A stretch of DNA of 64,000 nt from Streptomyces sp. BA2 (GTDB taxonomy: Bacteria > Actinomycetota > Actinomycetes > Streptomycetales > Streptomycetaceae), in contig NZ_WSRO01000002.1 of assembly GCF_009769735.1 (NCBI RefSeq), positions 3,670,001 to 3,734,000 of the forward strand. The letters run 5' to 3'. Position 1 is the first letter of the stretch, and each line of letters begins with the position of its first letter. Under the pieces are notes generated by a model. It saw nothing but the letters and a program-made list of their open reading frames with translations, did no database searches and was not told the DNA's origin. The position numbers and the translations under genes are program-made. Below are positions 17,666-24,674 of the stretch, in pieces.

Positions 17666-18166
17666 CTACGCTCTGCGGAAATTCAGCGTCTCGCCCTGCG
17701 CGCCGCCGCGCCACAGGTCGTTGCAGGCCTCGGCCATCCGGTCGAGGCCGTCGACCACCTGGCCCCAGACGATGCCGGGGACCCAGCCCACGTCTCCGTT
17801 GAGCAGCAGGTTGTTGCGCTCGTAGAAGAGGGCGAGGTCCACGACCGTGGCGCCCGCCTTGACGTCCGCGGCCGGTTCGTACCCATAGGCCTGCGTGCCC
17901 AGCTGTGTCCCGTTGAAGGAGAAATAGCAGAGGTCGCCGGGAATGGGGGTGACTGTCGGGTTCTCCAGGGGCGGCTCGCGGTCCGCGAAAGCCGGAAAGA
18001 GGGCGTAGATCTCATTGCGGGCGTACTTCGCGTGATAGACGTCCTCGCTGAGCGGAAGCGCCTCCCACACCGCCGCACAGGTCAACGGGGCCCGGTCGTC
18101 GAGCAGCTTTGCCGTGCACTGAACTCCCCGCTTGGCGAGGGAGACTTCGATGAATCGGTCTGCCAT
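17666..18166 (-). CDS. DUF3830-family protein (cyclophilin-like fold)
   Basis: A 166-aa soluble protein. Segments such as FIEVSLAKRGVQCTAKLLDD, PLTCAAVWEALPLSEDVYHAKYARNEIY (ends PLTCAAVWEAL and YHAKYARNEIY) and GDLCYFSFNGTQLG match, from memory, DUF3830 proteins found beside Asp/Glu racemases and amidases in catabolic clusters. Start taken at the ATG at 18166; another ATG three codons upstream at 18175 lies only three bases from GGAGG. It is convergent with the amidase and divergent from ehuB. No catalytic motif is known; a role as binding or cis-trans isomerising partner of the pathway is guesswork. Confidence 0.75.
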   Translation of the reverse strand: MADRFIEVSLAKRGVQCTAKLLDDRAPLTCAAVWEALPLSEDVYHAKYARNEIYALFPAFADREPPLENPTVTPIPGDLCYFSFNGTQLGTQAYGYEPAADVKAGATVVDLALFYERNNLLLNGDVGWVPGIVWGQVVDGLDRMAEACNDLWRGGAQGETLNFRRA

Positions 18167-18263
18167 GTGTCCCATGCTCCTCCCTGGGTCAAGAGGACAA
18201 CGATTGCATCAGGGGCTGAAATTGGCCCGCATATCTTGTGTCGAGTCGGGTAGCCGCGCGCCC

Positions 18264-19193
18264 ATGGCTCCACCACTTGGGAACAACGAGGGATTCATCG
18301 GCAAAGCAGTCCGCCGCCGCTCTCTGCTCACCGGAGCGGGCGTGGCGGCACTGGGCGTATTCGGGGGCGCGGCCTGCAGCCGGGTGCCTGAGGAAGGGAA
18401 GGTCGAGGGCGGAGATCTGCTGGACCGGCTGCGTGACACCGGCGAGGTCAGGATCGGTGTCGCGGGCGAGGTCCCGTTCGGGTACATCGACAAGAACGGC
18501 GAGGTGACCGGCGAGGCACCGGAAATCGCCAAGGTGATCTTCCCTCGCCTCGGTGTGCCCAGGGTCAAGGCGGTGCCCACCAAGTTCGGTGCGCTGATCC
18601 CCGGGTTGACCCAGGCCCGGCAGTTCGACGTGGTCTCGGCGGGCATGTACATCAACCCGACGCGCTGCGAGCGGGTGCTGTTCTCCGACCCCGACTACCT
18701 GATGCTCGACTCCTTCATCGTGAAGAAGGGCAATCCGCACGGCATCAAGAAATATGAGGACATCGCCAAGAAGGGCCTGAAGCTGGCGAGCGGTACGGCC
18801 TACGCGCAGATCGCCACCGCCGAGGCGAACGGCGTGAAATCCGTCCTCGTGGTGCCCGACCAGGTGGCGGGCGCCGACGCCGTCGCGCTCGGCCGGGTCG
18901 ACGCTTTCGCCGGGACCGCGGTCACCGTGCGCGACGTGGTCAAGGGCAATCCGCGGGTGGAGGCGACGAAGCCCTTCCAGCCGATCATCGACGGCGAACC
19001 GGCCTACGGAGCGGGTGGTTTCGCCTTCAGGCTGTACGAGAAGAACCTGCGGGACGCCTTCAACAAGGAGCTGCACAAGCTCAAGGAGAGCGGTGAACTG
19101 CTCAGGATCGTCAAGCCGTTCGGGTTCACCGAGACCGAGATGACCGATCTGACGGCCGAGAAGTTGTGCCCCCCTGTGAAGGGAGCCTCCTGA
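18264..19193 (+). CDS. ehuB: EhuB-like substrate-binding lipoprotein of an amino-acid/ectoine-type ABC importer
   Basis: About 309 aa. A twin-arginine-like signal RRRSLLTGAGVAALGVF is followed by a lipobox ending GGAAC, so it is a Tat-exported lipoprotein. The mature part is a family 3 solute-binding protein: VRIGVAGEVPFGYIDKNGEVTG at the N-terminal lobe, VVSAGMYINPTRCERVLFSDP in the middle. This matches EhuB, which binds ectoine/hydroxyectoine in Sinorhizobium. The start is the ATG at 18264; longer frames are non-coding in character. It is the first of four overlapping importer genes. Ligand identity is inferred from family only. Confidence 0.8.
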   Translation: MAPPLGNNEGFIGKAVRRRSLLTGAGVAALGVFGGAACSRVPEEGKVEGGDLLDRLRDTGEVRIGVAGEVPFGYIDKNGEVTGEAPEIAKVIFPRLGVPRVKAVPTKFGALIPGLTQARQFDVVSAGMYINPTRCERVLFSDPDYLMLDSFIVKKGNPHGIKKYEDIAKKGLKLASGTAYAQIATAEANGVKSVLVVPDQVAGADAVALGRVDAFAGTAVTVRDVVKGNPRVEATKPFQPIIDGEPAYGAGGFAFRLYEKNLRDAFNKELHKLKESGELLRIVKPFGFTETEMTDLTAEKLCPPVKGAS

Positions 19194-19927
19194 TGATGTC
19201 GTCACAGTTCCTCGAGAACTGGTTCCTGCCCGGCGTCTGGATCACCGTGCAGGTCACCGTCCTCAGCGCGGCCCTCGCCTTCGTGATCGCCTTCCCCATC
19301 GGGGTGCTCCGCACGTCCCGTCTCTGGATCGTGCGCTTCCTGGCCGGAACGTACTTCGAGATCTTCCGCAGCACCTCGTCGCTGGTCTTCATGTTCTGGA
19401 TCGCGTTCACGGTGCCCGCGCTGTTCCAGATCAGCTTCGAGCCGCTTTTCGCGGGTGTCATCGCCCTGGGCATCACCTACGGGGCGTACGCCTCCGAGAT
19501 CGTGCGCGGCGCGCTCGCCGCGGTGCCGCAGGCGCAGCGCGAGGCGGGCATCGCCCTGAACTTCACGCCGCTGCAGCGGCTGCGCCGCATCGAACTGCCG
19601 CAGGCCTGGCCCGAGATGCTGCCGCCCTTCAACAACCTGCTGATCGAGCTGCTCAAGGGCACGTCCCTCGTCTCCCTCATCGCGGTGGCCGACATGACCT
19701 TCGCCGGCGATCTGCTCCGTCTCGTCACGACCGAAAGTGGGCCGATCTACACGCTGTTGCTCGCGCTCTACTTCGTGTTCGCGTTCATCCTCACGCGCGG
19801 CATGCGGCTCCTTGAGCGGCACGCCAAGAAGGGCGTGGGGCAGGCTCCCGAGAAGCTGGGCCTGTTCAGCGGGATCCGCTCCAAGTCGTCGATCGACGTC
19901 GTCACCGGCGCGGGGGGTGCCAAGTGA
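19193..19927 (+). CDS. ehuC: EhuC-like ABC importer permease
   Basis: A 244-aa inner-membrane permease of the HisMQ family with about five hydrophobic segments. The cytoplasmic EAA loop is clear: GALAAVPQAQREAGIALNF, followed by the coupling helix. The ATG overlaps the ehuB stop by one base (TGATG), with GGGAGCCTCC upstream. It pairs with the next gene to form the translocation pore. A Ser/Lys-rich cytoplasmic tail of ~35 residues follows the last helix. Confidence 0.88.
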   Translation: MMSSQFLENWFLPGVWITVQVTVLSAALAFVIAFPIGVLRTSRLWIVRFLAGTYFEIFRSTSSLVFMFWIAFTVPALFQISFEPLFAGVIALGITYGAYASEIVRGALAAVPQAQREAGIALNFTPLQRLRRIELPQAWPEMLPPFNNLLIELLKGTSLVSLIAVADMTFAGDLLRLVTTESGPIYTLLLALYFVFAFILTRGMRLLERHAKKGVGQAPEKLGLFSGIRSKSSIDVVTGAGGAK

Positions 19928-20571
19928 ACTGGGATTGGCAGAACGTCGATGACTTCATGCCCCTCTTCTGGGACGGCGTGTGGATCACGCTCAAGGCGCT
20001 GTTCTTCGGCACCCTGATCGCCTTCTCGCTCGGCATGGTCTGGGCCATCGCGCAGCGGTCGGAGAAGAAATGGATCCGCTGGCCGGTGACGGTGTTCACC
20101 GAGTTCATCCGGAACACTCCGCTGCTGGTCCAGCTGTTCTTCCTCTTCTACGTGGTGCCGGAGTGGGGCCCGTCCATGTCGCCGCTCGTCACGGGCATCG
20201 TCGGGCTCGGTCTGCACTACTCGACGTACACCTCCGAGGTGTACCGGGCGGGCATCGAGGGTGTCCCGGAAGGGCAGTGGGAGGCGGCCACCGCGCTCAG
20301 CCTCACCAAGCAGCGCACCTGGACCGCTGTGATCCTGCCGCAGGCCGTGCGCCGGGTGGTCCCCGCGCTCGGCAACTACGTGATCGTCATGCTGAAGGAG
20401 TCGCCGCAGATGGCTGCCATCGGCGCGCTCGACATGCTGGGCCAGGCCCAGGGGTACAGCCAGGCGACCTTCACCTACGAGGCCATCAGCATCGTCGGCG
20501 TCGCCTTCATCGTCATCGCCTACCCGGCCTCTCTTCTTCTGCGAGTTTTGGAGCGTCGTCTTGTCCGCTGA
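19924..20571 (+). CDS. ehuD: EhuD-like ABC importer permease
   Basis: A 215-aa HisMQ-family permease with five predicted membrane segments and the EAA loop GIEGVPEGQWEAATALSL at about 114-131. The GTG start overlaps the ehuC stop by four bases. It is a divergent paralogue of the preceding permease and presumably the other half of the heterodimeric channel. The motif FIRNTPLLVQLFFLFY in the second segment is typical of amino-acid importers. Confidence 0.88.
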   Translation: MNWDWQNVDDFMPLFWDGVWITLKALFFGTLIAFSLGMVWAIAQRSEKKWIRWPVTVFTEFIRNTPLLVQLFFLFYVVPEWGPSMSPLVTGIVGLGLHYSTYTSEVYRAGIEGVPEGQWEAATALSLTKQRTWTAVILPQAVRRVVPALGNYVIVMLKESPQMAAIGALDMLGQAQGYSQATFTYEAISIVGVAFIVIAYPASLLLRVLERRLVR

Positions 20572-21376
20572 CAGCAGCACTTCCCAGGAAATCCCCAACC
20601 CGGCCGTGGACGGCAGCGAGCTGATCCGCTTCGACAAGGTGGTCAAGCGCTACGGCTCGAACACCGTCCTCGACGAGCTGGACTTCTCCGTGGACTCCGG
20701 CAAGCACGTCACCCTGATCGGCCCGTCCGGCTCCGGCAAGACCACGATCCTGCGCCTCCTGATGACCCTGGTGAAGCCCGATCAGGGCACCATCAAGGTG
20801 GGCGGCAACTACCTCATGCACGAGGAGAAGAACGGCAAGCTCGTCCCGGCGGGCGAGAAGCACATCCGCGAGGTCCGCAAGAACATCGGGATGGTCTTCC
20901 AGCAGTTCAACCTCTTCCCGAACATGAAGGTCCTGCGCAACATCATGGAGGCGCCGGTCAACGTCCTCGGCCTGCCCAAGGACGAGGCGGAGCAGCGGGC
21001 GCGCGAGCTGCTCGACCTGGTCGGCCTCGGGGACCGCTGCGACGCCTACCCGACGCAGCTCTCCGGCGGCCAGCAGCAGCGCGTGGCCATCGCGCGCGCC
21101 CTGGCGATGCGTCCGCAGGTGCTGCTCCTGGACGAGGTCACGTCCGCGCTCGACCCCGAGCTGGTGGCGGGCGTCCTCGACGTCCTCAGGGACATCGCGC
21201 ACACCACGGACATCACGATGCTGTGCGTGACCCACGAGATGAACTTCGCCCGTGACATTTCGGACCAGGTCCTGATGTTCGACTCGGGCCGGGTCATCGA
21301 GGCCGGGACGCCGGAGAAGATCTTCACGGAGCCGGAGCACGAGCGGACCCGGGAGTTCCTCAGCGCAGTCCTGTGA
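20561..21376 (+). CDS. ehuA: EhuA-like ABC importer ATPase
   Basis: A 271-aa ATP-binding subunit: Walker A GPSGSGKTT, Q-loop FQQFNLFPNMKVLRN, signature LSGGQQQRVAIARAL, Walker B VLLLDEVTSALD and the H-loop His in CVTHEM. The start is a TTG at 20561, overlapping the upstream permease by 11 bases, so translation is coupled. It energises uptake for the ehuBCD proteins. Polar amino-acid transporter ATPases (GlnQ type) are the closest recognised group. Confidence 0.92.
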   Translation: MSADSSTSQEIPNPAVDGSELIRFDKVVKRYGSNTVLDELDFSVDSGKHVTLIGPSGSGKTTILRLLMTLVKPDQGTIKVGGNYLMHEEKNGKLVPAGEKHIREVRKNIGMVFQQFNLFPNMKVLRNIMEAPVNVLGLPKDEAEQRARELLDLVGLGDRCDAYPTQLSGGQQQRVAIARALAMRPQVLLLDEVTSALDPELVAGVLDVLRDIAHTTDITMLCVTHEMNFARDISDQVLMFDSGRVIEAGTPEKIFTEPEHERTREFLSAVL

Positions 21377-21419
21377 CCGCGTTCCGTAATCACGCAGGCT
21401 ATGGCCTTGGGTGGTGACG

Positions 21420-21433
21420 CTGGCATATGCCAG
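21420..21433. promoter_or_regulatory. 14-bp perfect palindrome CTGGCATATGCCAG
   Basis: Lies 44 bases after the ehuA stop and about 130 bases before the IclR-family start. A dyad this size in an otherwise unremarkable gap is a candidate regulator binding site; no promoter hexamers can be assigned with confidence. Confidence 0.4.
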
Positions 21434-21538
21434 GGTGGCGCGTTCCTGCTGACAGAGCCGGGGCGCGCCGCCAATCTCGTCAACAGCCGCTCCATATCGA
21501 CCTCTTGGCGGCTATCGTGGGACGGAGCCCAGCTGTCC

Positions 21539-21549
21539 GGAACCGTTCC
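21539..21549. promoter_or_regulatory. candidate autoregulatory operator GGAACCGTTCC
   Basis: A perfect 11-base palindrome 16 bases upstream of the IclR-family start codon. It shares the pattern GRAACSGTTYC with the site at 15197-15207 before the dehydrogenase of the same island. IclR-family operators are usually short palindromes of this kind. Confidence 0.45.
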
Positions 21550-21564
21550 ACGCAGGGGGAAGCC

Positions 21565-22323
21565 GTGGCGCTGAAGCACGAGCCGACGACGCCGCAGCAC
21601 TCTGTGCAGAGCGCCCTGCGAGTGCTCGAAATCGTCGCCAGGCACGAGGGCGGCGTCACCGACGTCGAGCTCGCCCGGCAGACCAAACTGCCCGCACCCC
21701 AGCTCGCCCCCCTGCTGCGCATGCTGCGCCGCGAGGCATACGTCAAGCAGGTCGCCGACGGTGCGTACGTGACCGGCGAATCCCTCACCCGCCTCGGCTC
21801 GGCCCACCGCCGTGACCAGGCCCTGCGGGACAAGCTCAGGGTGACGCTCGACGGCCTGCGCGACTCGATCGGCGCCGCCGTCTACATCAGCCGGTACGAG
21901 GACGGCGAAATCAAGATCACCGACTTCGCGGACGGCCCCCGCACCCCCAAGGTCAACGAGTGGGTGGACTTCCGCTCCTCCGCGCACGCCAGCGCGGTCG
22001 GCAAGAGCCTGCTGACCCAGCTCGACCTGAACGGCCGCAGGGATCACCTCTCCCGCCACAAGATGGCCCGCCTCACCTCGCGGACGATCACGAACGAGCG
22101 GGTCCTCCTGAACCGCCTCGCCGCCCAGCCCGCCACGGTCCCGGTCCTCGACCTCCAGGAGTACGCGGTCGGCACGGTCTGCGCCGCCGTCCCCATCACC
22201 GCGGGCTCCGCGGTCGGCTGCCTGGCGCTCTCCCTGCCGGTGGAGCACGCGCACCGGCTCCGGGAGGCGGCCCAGACGCTCAACCGCGGGGCGGCGCCGG
22301 TACTGCTCTCGCTGGCGATCTAG
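21565..22323 (+). CDS. IclR-family transcriptional regulator
   Basis: A 252-aa regulator. The N-terminal winged helix (residues ~10-70) includes SALRVLEIVARHEGGVTDVE and the recognition region KLPAPQLAPLLRMLRRE. The C-terminal IclR effector domain includes SSAHASAVGKSLL, the family hallmark, and later CAAVPITAGSAVGCLALSLP. GTG start with AGGGGGAAGCC ahead. It lies next to the ehu importer and probably senses the imported compound or a breakdown product and controls the island. A palindrome directly upstream suggests autoregulation. Confidence 0.88.
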   Translation: MALKHEPTTPQHSVQSALRVLEIVARHEGGVTDVELARQTKLPAPQLAPLLRMLRREAYVKQVADGAYVTGESLTRLGSAHRRDQALRDKLRVTLDGLRDSIGAAVYISRYEDGEIKITDFADGPRTPKVNEWVDFRSSAHASAVGKSLLTQLDLNGRRDHLSRHKMARLTSRTITNERVLLNRLAAQPATVPVLDLQEYAVGTVCAAVPITAGSAVGCLALSLPVEHAHRLREAAQTLNRGAAPVLLSLAI

Positions 22324-22338
22324 GCACACCTCACGGCC

Positions 22339-22370
22339 GGTCCGGAGCACCCTCCGGGACCAGGTATTAT
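22339..22370 (+). promoter_or_regulatory. probable promoter of tRNA-Lys copy 2
   Basis: Contains TATTAT at 22365-22370 as a good -10 box, 14 bases before the tRNA. The 14-base element GGTCCGGAGCACCC at 22339-22352 also occurs at the same distance upstream of tRNA-Lys copy 3 (35782), in the -35/upstream region. Confidence 0.5.
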
Positions 22371-22384
22371 TTTCGAGTCAGCAG

Positions 22385-22458
22385 GCGCCGCTAGCTCAGT
22401 TGGTTAGAGCAGCTGACTCTTAATCAGCGGGTCCGGGGTTCGAGTCCCTGGCGGCGCA
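22385..22458 (+). tRNA. tRNA-Lys (CTT), copy 2
   Basis: Base-for-base identical to copies 1 and 3, with the same cloverleaf and anticodon loop CTCTTAA. CCA is not encoded. It lies between the IclR regulator and a two-component system, with its own promoter-like region and terminator. Confidence 0.97.
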
Positions 22459-22464
22459 CAGACA

Positions 22465-22500
22465 GAGAGAAGCCCCTCGCGGAAGCGAGGGGCTTCTCTC
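22465..22500 (+). terminator. hairpin terminator of tRNA-Lys copy 2
   Basis: Perfect inverted repeat, arms GAGAGAAGCCCCTCGC and GCGAGGGGCTTCTCTC around a GGAA loop, six bases after the tRNA. Confidence 0.9.
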
Positions 22501-22604
22501 GTTCCGCATACCCCTTCGTTCCGTATATCCCCCGCACCGGTGAGGACAGCGCCGCGGGGCCGCCGCGATACTGGCACGGCCCTCCTGCCCCGAGGAGCCG
22601 CCCG

Positions 22605-23837
22605 ATGCGACGTCCCTTCCCCGCGCTGTCCCGGCTGCGCACCACCCACCCCTACGTCGTGGACACCGCTCTCGCCGCCCTGGTGCTGTTCGCCGTGTCG
22701 CTCCAGTTCCTGTTCCCCGACGAGGGGGGCGACGAGCTGAGCGCCGCCGGGTTCGCCCTCGGCGCCGGTACCGCGGTGCCGCTGATCTGGCGGCGCCTCG
22801 CGCCTTTCGCCTGCGCCGCCGTGATCGCCTTCTTCACGCCCGCCATGGCGCTCTACCACCGGCCGCCGCCCGACGTCTGCTTCGGCGGCATGGTCGCCCT
22901 CTACACCGTGGCCGCCCTGAGCACCCCGCTGAAACGGCGCGTCATGCTCGCCGGGTGGCTGACGGGGGCCGCCGTCACGATGGCCTTCAAGGAGCACGCG
23001 GAGCCGTACGAGTACCCTTTCCACCTGCTCAGCCTCATCAGCGCGTACGCCCTCGGAGCCTTCGCCCGTGTGCAGCGCGCGTACACCGCGGCCCTGGAGG
23101 ACCGGGCCCGGCGCCTGGAGCGGGAGCGCGCCACCGAGACGGCGCGAGCGGTCAGCCAGGAGCGGTCCAGGATCGCCCGCGACATGCACGACATCCTCGC
23201 CCACGCGGTGAGCCTGATGGTGGTCCAGGCGGAGGCGGGCCCCGTGGTCGTCCGCAGCGACCCCGACCGCGCGGTGGGGGCGTTCGACGCGATCGCCGGT
23301 GCGGGACGCGACGCGATGGAGCAGTTGCGGCGGATCCTGGGCGTACTGAGGGAGTCGTCGCCCCCGGACGGCGGACGCGTGCCGCAGCCGACGCTCGCGG
23401 CGCTCCCGGCACTCGCCGCGCTGGTCGAACGCACGGGTCCGCGCGTGGAGTTGAGGGAGGAAGGCCGTCCTCTCCCGCTGGCCCCCGACGTCGAGGTGGC
23501 CGCGTACCGCATCGTCCAGGAGGCGCTGACCAACTGTGTGAAGCACGCGGGGGCGAGCGCTGTCAGCATTCAACTCAGCTGGACAGGTAGCGAATTGAGC
23601 ATTCTGGTCCAGGACGACGGAACCGGGCTCTCCGCCTCGGACGGCGCGGGTCACGGCCTCGTCGGCATCCATGAACGCGCCGCCGCGTGCGGTGGCACCG
23701 CCGAAGCCGGTGACGGACCCGATGGTGGATTCCGTGTCGCCGTACGGCTGCCCACGGCATCCTTGGGGGATGAGCATCCGGGTGGCGGTCGCCGACGATC
23801 AGGAGCTGGTGCGCAGCGGCTTCTCCATGATCCTTGA
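22605..23837 (+). CDS. NarL-type sensor histidine kinase
   Basis: A 410-aa membrane kinase. Four or five hydrophobic segments fill residues ~18-150. A coiled linker (ALEDRARRLERERATETARA) leads to the HisKA_3 dimerisation domain with the phosphorylated His in RIARDMHDILAHAVSLM. The ATPase domain has the N-box in IVQEALTNCVKHAGAS and the G-box GHGLVGIHERAAACGG. ATG start. Its end overlaps the response regulator start by 68 bases, so the two are a coupled pair. It sits upstream of an MMPL exporter it probably controls. The signal is unknown. Confidence 0.9.
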   Translation: MRRPFPALSRLRTTHPYVVDTALAALVLFAVSLQFLFPDEGGDELSAAGFALGAGTAVPLIWRRLAPFACAAVIAFFTPAMALYHRPPPDVCFGGMVALYTVAALSTPLKRRVMLAGWLTGAAVTMAFKEHAEPYEYPFHLLSLISAYALGAFARVQRAYTAALEDRARRLERERATETARAVSQERSRIARDMHDILAHAVSLMVVQAEAGPVVVRSDPDRAVGAFDAIAGAGRDAMEQLRRILGVLRESSPPDGGRVPQPTLAALPALAALVERTGPRVELREEGRPLPLAPDVEVAAYRIVQEALTNCVKHAGASAVSIQLSWTGSELSILVQDDGTGLSASDGAGHGLVGIHERAAACGGTAEAGDGPDGGFRVAVRLPTASLGDEHPGGGRRRSGAGAQRLLHDP

Positions 23838-24441
23838 GGCGCAGCCCGACATCGAGGTGGTGGCGGAGGCGGGTGACGGCGCGGAGGCGGTGGCAGCGGT
23901 GCGCCGGCACGCGCCCGACGTCATCCTCCTGGACATCCGGATGCCGGGGATGGACGGCATCGAGGCGGCCCGCCAGGTGTGCGCGCAGTCCAGCTGCCGG
24001 GTCGTCATGCTCACCACGTTCGACCTCGACGAGTATGTGTACGAGGCGCTCTACGCGGGGGCGAGCGGCTTCCTGCTCAAGGACGTCCGCAGGGACGACC
24101 TGGTGCACGCGGTGCGCGTCGTGGCGGCCGGGGACTCCCTGCTCGCGCCCTCGGTGACGCGGCGCCTGGTGGCGGACGTGGTCCGGCGCCGCCGCACGGA
24201 GGCCGACGCGCCTGCCGTGTCGCCCTCCGAACGCCTCGCGGTGCTCACGGCCCGCGAGGAGGAGACGCTGCGGCTCCTTGCCCGGGGGCTCTCCAACGCG
24301 GAGATCGCGGCGTCGTTCGTGGTCAGCGAGCACACGGTGAAGACGCATGTCAGCAACGTCCTGTCGAAGCTGGCGCTGCGGGACCGGGTGCAGGCGGTCA
24401 TCTGCGCGTACGAGACGGGGCTCGTGGTTCCCGGGAGCTAG
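23770..24441 (+). CDS. NarL/LuxR-type response regulator
   Basis: A 223-aa regulator. Receiver domain: acidic pair in VAVADDQELV, phosphoacceptor Asp in VILLDIRMPGMDG, Thr in VMLTTFDLDEY, Lys in FLLKDVRRDD. The C-terminal LuxR helix-turn-helix runs from LTAREEETLRLLARGLSN to HTVKTHVSNVLSKL. The ATG at 23770 lies inside the kinase gene, which gives an intact receiver start (MSIRVAVADD). Partner of the kinase upstream. The MMPL gene starts 233 bases downstream on the same strand. Confidence 0.92.
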   Translation: MSIRVAVADDQELVRSGFSMILEAQPDIEVVAEAGDGAEAVAAVRRHAPDVILLDIRMPGMDGIEAARQVCAQSSCRVVMLTTFDLDEYVYEALYAGASGFLLKDVRRDDLVHAVRVVAAGDSLLAPSVTRRLVADVVRRRRTEADAPAVSPSERLAVLTAREEETLRLLARGLSNAEIAASFVVSEHTVKTHVSNVLSKLALRDRVQAVICAYETGLVVPGS

Positions 24442-24514
24442 GTCCTGGCGCGGGCGCCCCGGTCGTATACGCGCACCGGACCTACACGCGCCGTCAGTCA
24501 CCGGCTTCGCCGAG

Positions 24515-24534
24515 TTCGTCCTCAAACGCCGGAC
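24515..24534 (+). repeat. copy of a Streptomyces intergenic element (TTCGTCCTCAAACGCCGGAC)
   Basis: Found in the 233-base gap between the response regulator and the MMPL gene. From memory this sequence and its close variants recur after genes in many Streptomyces genomes. A shorter relative occurs at about 7031. The rest of the gap shows no gene. Confidence 0.45.
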
Positions 24535-24674
24535 AGGCTGAAACTCCCCCGCGCGACGGAGACCTGGCCCACGCGAGGGAGGCCGCAAGACCACCCACCA
24601 CGGCGATCCGCCACGGGCGGGCGAGGACGACTCTGAGGGGCGGTAACCCGGAATCCTCCAAGGAGGCGCCAGCC

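Noticed and set aside
13334..22323. Complete ectoine degradation cluster
   Set aside because: EutB/EutC cyclodeaminase-type genes, the ectoine hydrolase and deacetylase are absent; only the importer and EutA-like enzymes match.
23979..24674. In-frame 5' extension of the MMPL gene for 230 codons
   Set aside because: It covers the response regulator in another frame. The AGGAGG-ATG at 24661-24677 gives the normal transporter N-terminus.
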